The notes below the pieces were generated by a model that saw nothing but the letters and a program-made list of their open reading frames with translations, was not told the origin of the DNA and searched no databases. Shown here piece by piece: positions 51,001 through 60,000 of a stretch of DNA of 64,000 nucleotides. Position 1 is the first letter of the stretch. Every line of letters starts with the position of its first letter. A program made the position numbers and the translations under genes. The stretch comes from Plectrocnemia conspersa (lineage: Eukaryota > Arthropoda > Insecta > Trichoptera > Polycentropodidae): NCBI GenBank assembly GCA_009617715.1, contig VTFK01000172.1:62001-126000 (forward strand), written 5' to 3'.

Positions 51001-54000
51001 TAGAATTTGTCGCCATCGATTCTAAATAAGAATTCGTTATGGTGTGACATTAATATAAACCGATCTAGGAAAATACATAAGGATATTTTAAACGATTTTT
51101 TTAACAAAATCAAGTACCACTAATTATTTTTTAATTATTTAATTTCATATGAAAACAAATATAATAACGATATCTGTTAAAAGAATATACTATCAAAAAT
51201 ATAATTAATCCCTTTTGGTGCCCTAAAATATAATGCCCTAAAAAGATGTCAGTAAGAGTCTGTTGAAGTTCCCGATAAGCACTTGAACACGTGACTACGA
51301 TGCAGCGCATACTGAAATTGAACCGAGGGACTCGTTCTATCTCAGCTTGCCATATCATCATTATCTCTCTCACTCTCGTCACTTAACATGCGAGAGGGCA
51401 AAAGGCGAAGTATCTCACCGCTCGCGCTCGAAAGAGCAGCTCCGACTTCGGTCCTTTTGCCGACAATGTTCGGAAGCGCTCGAAGCTGGCCAAGGCACCT
51501 GAATTACCCCCACTTTACCTCCCGTTCTCAGTAACCTCGGACAACTTCCTAGAGATCTTAGAGCGGGAAGAACCGAAATCGACCGAAGTAACCCATTATA
51601 TTCTCCGTCCTTGGCCAACCTTGGCTAACGTCAAGAGAGTGTGCAGGCATTACAATAAATACAATATTTACATTATAATTTGATAATAATATTGTGAACC
51701 ACATAATAATGATTTGTAAGCCACATGTTATTAGAATAATACTACTATAAAAATCTTAACACATATTTTTCAAGCGAAAATATTATTCACTCGACAAGTG
51801 TAGAAAATTAACGCGTACTTTCATCGTCATATTAAACCCTCTAACCATGTTTAAAATTAATGTTAATGAATATTAGGCTCTCTAAATTGATCTTAAGTGA
51901 CGCCAGGTTATACAAATAAATAATTTATAAGCAATAAAATATTTTTTTATATTATCACCGCGATTTAAGATTTTATATACCATTCGACGGTATCGTAAAT
52001 TCACTTGCGCAAAACTGTTTATTTACAAATACATAAAAAACAATTTCATATCTTATGACATTTCGACAGTAATAGACATGATATATTCATATTTTGACTA
52101 CAATAGAGCCAGTGATTCGTGACCTTTTAATAAATAACATTGAGAAACATTCAATAAACGAAATGTGAACAACTTAATACCGCAGTACTGAATAATTTAT
52201 CCTTATTTTTAACTAAACAAATATTTTCAAATCAATAAAATATGTAATATAATATAATAATATTTTATTAACTAATTTAAAAATAAAGTAAACTTTAACT
52301 ATACGAGTTAAAAAATTAATAAACCGCATTAAAAATTGAAACATGCTCCTTTTAAACCGTCATTTCTCATATCAAATTAATCGATTGTAATTGCCGTATT
52401 AATTATTAAATAGGTCTGCGCAATTATTCCAATCGATTCGGAATCTAGAAAAGTAGAGTTAAACTACGCGGTTAAAAGTCGCCCGTAGTACACATGTGAA
52501 CGCTAGAGAGCAACAGCGTTCACTTTCACTGCGCAAACCAGTTTTATTCGACACATTCTATATTTATGTATAGTATAGATGCGATTAATATAGACGCGCG
52601 TTATTATTATAGTAATTTTTCCGATCGTCGATCAGATTGCGACACGAGACACGAAGGAATGAATGAAATTCGTCGGTTAACCGCGGCGCGTGTGAACTGG
52701 CGAAATGCTCATTGTGATAATCCGATCCGACGGTTAGCTCATTCTATCATAATATTGTAATTATACATGTGGTAACGTAACTTGTGTTTGTCGTGTGTAA
52801 TTAACTTTTCATAACGAGAAGTTTTGAAGGGAAATATACATGAAAAATATAGGTTCGAACCTCTTTATCAAAAAAATATTTTTTCTACTATTTAACTTAT
52901 TTTTTGTATTGATCAATTAAAATGAATAATAAACAATAAAAAAATATAGCATTATCGATATGTACCTACTACTTTATTTTATTACTTTGCAATTAAATAA
53001 CATGTAGCTTTTATATTTTTTTATTTACGTATGATTCATATGCAATATTTTGCTACTAAAATTCACATGTGCCTGAATATCTGAATATCTCACAACTCAG
53101 TTGTGATTTGTTCAGACGTTTGGGAATTTAATATAATAAAAATACAAAATGTTTAATTGAAATGTTACATTAAGAGATGTATTTGTATATTATATTTATT
53201 TTGTAAAGAAATTTGTACGATATTTTAAATTGAATTTATGAAAGACATTCATATCAGGGGCTCATATAAAAACCAATCTGAACTAAACTTTTTTTTGAGA
53301 TATACATATTCAGGTATACAAAAATTACTTTAGCCCTTTTTTTTATACATACAATAAAATAAAAGGAGCGGAACGTTGCCTTCAAAAGCACCCACTTTCT
53401 AAAAACTACTTCGACAATAAGCATTATTATTTAAAAAGACAGATTGTATTTTTTGACGCGGCACCGTTTGTGTTAAACTTTGTTGACTTTATTTATTTTT
53501 GAACCTTTAAAAAATATTAGACATAGGAGCAGATATTCAACGAATGTAAATTAGTAGCAATAAATTTAGGAATTTGATTAAAAAAAGAAACAAACAAACA
53601 AATAACGAATAAATAACAACAGCACTAGATAAATTATATAAATGCTATATGTGTAATTTGACAACTGGATTAAATGCAGCAAAATAAATAAATAATGCAT
53701 TCAGTTTCGGTATTGATCAAAGAGTATTCAAACCGAATTTTGGTCAATAGGAGAGTGCAAAAACAATTATCACTTCTCAGAAGTCAAAAATTCACGTCAA
53801 AAGCAATAAAATTCAGATCAAATAATTAAATTTACTGCTACTAATTTACATTCGTTGAATATTTTCTCCCATGTCTAATATTTTTCAAACGTTAAAAAGC
53901 AATAAATTCAACAATAATTTGTAAACAAATTTTAACACAAACGGAGCCACGTCAAAAAACTACAATCTGCCCCTTTAAATAATAATGATTATACTAAAAG

Positions 54001-57000
54001 TACTAACTAGAAAATAGGTGCTTTTGAAGGCTAAAGAAACTTATATCTGAAATAAATCAGTATATAGGTAAATCTAAAACAACTATATTTTAGTTAAGAT
54101 TCATTATTTAAGGTCGGTTTTTACTTTTATTTTATATATATATTCTTGCTATAGTTTTTCCCAGAGAATTTATCCCACCTCGACCTAAAAGCAATAAATT
54201 GTAAACCAAGATATGCTCGTGATTTCATGTCCAAGAAGTTCGCCATGGTAAAAAATTCTTCACGATTAAAAAGTCCATTATTTTGTAAATACTAAAATTT
54301 ATATTTTAAGTAAAAAAAAATATTTTGATTATATATCTCTTTGGGCTTCATTTATGTATTAGTTTTATTTTAAATGCCTGCACTACACTCTCTAGAAGTT
54401 GTCCGAACCGAAGTTACAACTAAAATCGGCCGAGATCTATGACTTCGAGTAAGCGACCACACTGTCGCAAACTTGATATGCCGTCCGGACGGCGGCTTCT
54501 GTCACGTACAGCCGGCATATTTGCACGCGATCGAAAAAAGTGCCAAATAATCGCAAGTTTTAAATTGTCATATTATTAAAATAACGCTACTGATAATTAT
54601 AAAAGTTTGTGTGGGCACTCACCAATACAATATCAATGAAAACTTTTCAGTCGTAAATATTCAATTTACGCAAAATCTTTGTCGGCTTTTGCAAAATGCC
54701 ATAAGGCATAAAATGATACATTAGAATACAAACACCACATATGTGACTATCCTAGAATTTGTCGTCATCGTTTCTAAATAAGAATTCGTTATGGTGTGAC
54801 ATTTATATAAACCGATCTAGAAAAATACATAAGGACATTCGAAACGATTTTTTTTAACAAAATCAAGTACTGCTAATTATTTTTTAATTATTTAATTTTA
54901 TATGAAAAAAATATATAATAACGATATCTTTTAACATAATATACTACCAAAAATAGAATTAATCCCTTTTGGTGCCCTAAAATATTCAAAGATGTCAGTA
55001 ATAGTCTGTTGAAGTCCCCGATAAGCATGTGGTATTATAACTTAACCATGTGACCACGATGCAGTGCTCGACATACTTGTTAACCATAGGACGCCTACGC
55101 GCATACTGAAATTGAACCGAGTTACTCGTTCTATCTCAGTTTGCGAAAAACCATATCATTATCTCTCTCACTATCGTCACTTAACACGCGAGAAAGCAAA
55201 AGGGGAAGTATCTCACCGCTCGCGCACGAAAGAGCAGCTCCGACTTCGGTCCTTTTGCCGACAATGTTCGGAATCGCTTGAAGCTGGCCAAGTCGACTGA
55301 ATTACTTCCATTTTACCTCCCATTCTCGGTGACAAGAGATTTTAGAGCGGGCAGAACCGAATTTGACCGAAGTAACCCACTATATTCTCCATCCTTGGAC
55401 AACCTTGCCCAACTTCCAGAGAGTGTAGTGCAGGCATAAGACTTATCTCAACTTAAAAAAATCGTGAAGCTCTTTAAATGCTATATTTTAAAATCCACAA
55501 AATTTTACTGTAATAATAATAATAAAACAATATTACTTTTGAAATATCCTAATTCTTGTATAAAACTAACTATATTAATGAATAAATTAATCAGGGAAGT
55601 GCCCATAAAAAAATCAACATTTAAGCACAAAATAATTAGAGCAAGTATATACATAACTACATTAACAAATATAGTAAATAAAAAATATTTATATCAAAAA
55701 AATACTATTGTTAAAGTAACTCAATTGATTCGACGACAAAAAAATCCAGGATGTATCGCGTTTTTGTATTATACGCGACCAAAGCGAAACAATACAATAA
55801 GCAATAACACACTGCAGTAAGTGGATCGGACTTTTTGCTGGATTCTAAATGAAAAACGCGCACCCGGTAACCCCGTTCCGCGGGCCGCACGGTCCGCTGG
55901 CTGCGCGAGTCGTGGAATACAAATTTGTTCCGTGCTAATGACAACACCGATGTGTGACCCTACATTTTAAATTATGTAGACGCCGCGGCGTTGCGAGAGC
56001 AACTAGAATTACCTAAGCCCCAAAACCGAGGATAACGACCTCCGCGTCTAAGGAGCGAGACTAAGAACGGAAGCGTTCTCTCAGGGGGTTGTCTCCGAAG
56101 CGTGACCTCTTCCGAGGGTCACTCGATCGGTTTGTGGATAACTTATTTTTATGGAATTCGGATTAAACGAGGGACCGTTACGCTAATTGCATATTTATAC
56201 GCATCATCGCCATTCCGCCCGACGACGAGTAATCTGAACCTAATGTATACGACCTAAAAATTTTCAACTTTTTATGTATGTTATAAAATAATAAATTATT
56301 CATCTGGGTGAGATAACACCCGAATGCTAGAAAACGTGTAATTATGTTTATTTCATCTTAATAAGAACGCTAGATAACCAGGCTTTCCAGACCTTGAATT
56401 TGGCCAAAAAATTAATGCCTCTTAATGAAATATTATGAATCTTGATGAAATGAAAATGCAAAACACTGAAATGGCATCCTTGTCTATCTATCGACTCGCT
56501 TTTTTTAGTGATAAATCTAAACTACATAAACTAATGACAATAGTTTATTATAGTTACACAAAAAAATATATTTTAATGGTCTAGCTTTTTTGAAACAGTG
56601 TTTTTACGAATAAGTGCATCCACTTTTTATTAAAATTACTGTTCTAAAAACTCTATAGTTTCCCATAGCGTCGCGTTCTAGAAATCTAATACTTTGAAAT
56701 CATGCGCCCAAAAAAACCATTCTCAGCTTTGCCTTTATAATCTCGAACGTGCAACTATTTTTTTGACCATTACGCCGATTCTCGGTGCACATATTTTACG
56801 TGACCGAAAACAGTGCCGAAAAACGGTTCCGATCGGAAAAATCGACGTTAGATTTGCAAGTTAGATTTCCTGCATCAGTTCAATGGCCAAGTGGGTATAT
56901 GGGCTCGGAAACGGTCCGAGCTTTGGATGAGAAATTTTATGGACCGCAGTCGCGTGATATGTACCGAAATGCCGCTACATTATGCACGCGAGATGATCGC

Positions 57001-60000
57001 CGCAATTAGACCGGCCCAGGTCGTTCATTTTCAAGGACAAACGGAATCATGCTAGCAAAATTAAAACTGTATGTTAGATAACATCTACACAAAGAAAGCT
57101 TCCGGCGTTTGCTACAATCGGCGTACATGGCAATTAAATATAATTTTAACCCTTTAACCGCCAACGACTTTTTATTGAGTCACCTGTTATTAATTGCATA
57201 AAATACAATAAAATGTGGCAACCACACAAATAGATCCTCCTACAAAAAAGAGCAATTGTCAAAAACAATCATTCATTAACAATGAGACAAATATCATGGC
57301 ACAAGAGGGACTTCTTTTGACCACACAACACGAGTCGTTAAGAAAATTTCTTTGTGACAAAACTGCTATGGACGCAATAAATCACCACATTTCGAACCCT
57401 TTCCGAAGAATTCGAAAGTCTTGACAAGCAAAAAAACTCGCTTTCGAAAAAAGCACATCCGATTTCTCAAGTTCTACGAAGCGACTGCAGCGATTGGCTA
57501 GGAGATCGATGCACAATCGCGATTGGTTAGCAAGTATGCAACCCCTAAAGGATATAGGTCCGGACTCCGATGAGGAGAGGGCAGACGGTCTGAGGCAGGC
57601 GGCCGGAGACAGCAGAGAGCCAGCGACGCAGACGATCCACTCATCCAGAAAGAGAGAAGATCTACCAGCAGCCACGCGCCCTCACCGACAGACCATAAGA
57701 TCACTCCTGAAACTACCGAACCACCAGCCGCTCGAAGAGTCACACCTGACGCTCGCCGCACGAAGCCACAAGAAACCTGAGAATCATCTACCAGCATCAC
57801 CACCTGCGCCACCTTCACCGCAGTTGGGAGAAACGTCACACCGTTAATCGTTCATATTCGAATGTAAATATAACATCTAGATTCACACAAGAGTCTCATT
57901 GGCCGCGAGTTAAACCACCTCTAGGGCTACACCCCTAAAAAAATTAATTTTCAGACGTATAAAAATGAATCGTTTTTTTTACCTTGCCTTGTAACTTAAT
58001 CATATATTTGAATTATTCGCTCGAATTTTAACTATATTAATATTCAAATAATTACTTTAATATTTGTAATATATTCGAATAAAATTTGCGAAAATAAAAC
58101 AATTTGTATATTTGAGCAACACATATAGTCGTTTTTATACTAGTGCCGCGCCAAAATCCGTGGTCCGTTATGCGCCTTTATATTTTATTTAAAAATGCGA
58201 GACAATGAGATGCTTTTCTCAACAACAAAAATGCTTTTATGCTTTCAAAAACACTTGTGATTAGAATATATATATGCCGTGTCTACTATGACCGAAATTA
58301 CAGAATTCGTTCGTGGAACGAAAAAACAACTCCAACTATTTACCAGCTAACCTGAATCACTTAATAAACATAATGTTCTTGTCTAATTCAATAACAAAAA
58401 AATCATACTCCACTCTGCCTTAAAATCCCAACATTAAAAGTCAAATATATTTTTTTTAAGCTCTGACAGTAATGTGATATATATTAATGGATTATAAAAT
58501 GACGACGAAATATCGCAAAAAGCATTACACGGGACTCTGGAGATGCTATCGAATTATAATTGTATAATGTTACAGTGAAGTATGAAGCAATGGGAGCACC
58601 GCATACGGTCATATCTCGCAACAATTCTACAGTTGATGCAAATATGCAACGGAACCTAATTTGCTTAGATCATTCTAGCCTTTTTTAGCCAAGATATTTG
58701 CTGAGACTTGAATTAGTTAATTTAATAATTTATTTTTTTCGCATAATAATAGTGATTTAATATTAAGTACACAATTTAATTTTTATTGTAATTATAAAAT
58801 ATATATTTAATTATTTAGCTAACTGAATTTGTATTTTTTATTAATAATATATATTAATGTAAACGTTAAATGCACTAAAATCAAAATTGCCATCGAAAAA
58901 AACCTGCGGTGGCTTCAGAATAAATTTGCTAAAGACAACGTAAAAAGTTATTTATCTTAATAAAAAAAGTGTTTGGCACTTAGCAAGAGCTTTTTTTGCA
59001 ATATTAGTGACAATAAAGCCGCAAGCAAATACTGAAATATTAAGGTTATAAACGTTGGTTGCTGTGCTTCACGAAATATGTATATTATTATAATATTTTA
59101 ATTTTATCATATTAAAAATCTAATAAACGGTAATAATACTACTACTACGGTTAAATTATATTCGTAGATTAAAACACATATTTTTTTAATTTTCAATGCT
59201 CACTATAATATATAGTTAAATGGAAAACTTTTCAATACTTATTACATTTGGTTAAAATCAATCAAATGCAATTATTGTTGAAAGAAATTAAAGAAAATTT
59301 TTCAATATCAATTTATTGCAAAGTCTCATTATTTAAGATTAAATGTTAACATATATGTATAAGTCGATCGCATATACAAAATATACGGTAAATTATGCTT
59401 AATTTTAAACGATTGGTAAATTTTAAAACTCTACTTGAAATAACTAAAAAAGAAAGAGCATATGTATTTGATTTATATATACTCAAACGTAAAATAAATA
59501 AAATATGCTTTAAAAATATAAAGCGCTCAAGTGTGTATAACACTTTACGGCACAGTTATACTTAAAAATGTCGATGCACTCCAAAAATATGATTCACGAA
59601 ACCGACATCACGCGCACTCTGGTATATCGGAAGAATTTCATTAATCTCGTTATTCTAAAAAAAATGGGCATTCGTGAATATAAAAAAAGTACTCACAGTA
59701 TTTCCGGCGTTAGCAGGATATAGCAAAACTGGTCCTTGTTTCATCTTGTTCTTCTTGACACCGCTCTTGGAAACTTTTTGAGGTTTGACCGGAACGCCGG
59801 GCTGACCTCCCAGCCAACTGCACACTAACTTATCTTTACTGTTTGCACTTCCGAAATACGATCCGACCGCGTGTGAATCGCGAGCGACTTCCTGCGACAG
59901 CTTCCTCTCTTCCGGACCGTCCACCATATCCGCGTCGGAACCGGCCAACTTGCTCTCCAGAATCTTGTTCAAATCCTTCATGTTGTTGATGGGACTCTCC

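Noticed and set aside
55464..55820. 118-codon AT-rich open frame
   Set aside because: Its composition is that of random AT-rich DNA (Lys/Asn/Ile/Leu/Thr), with no family features or splice context.
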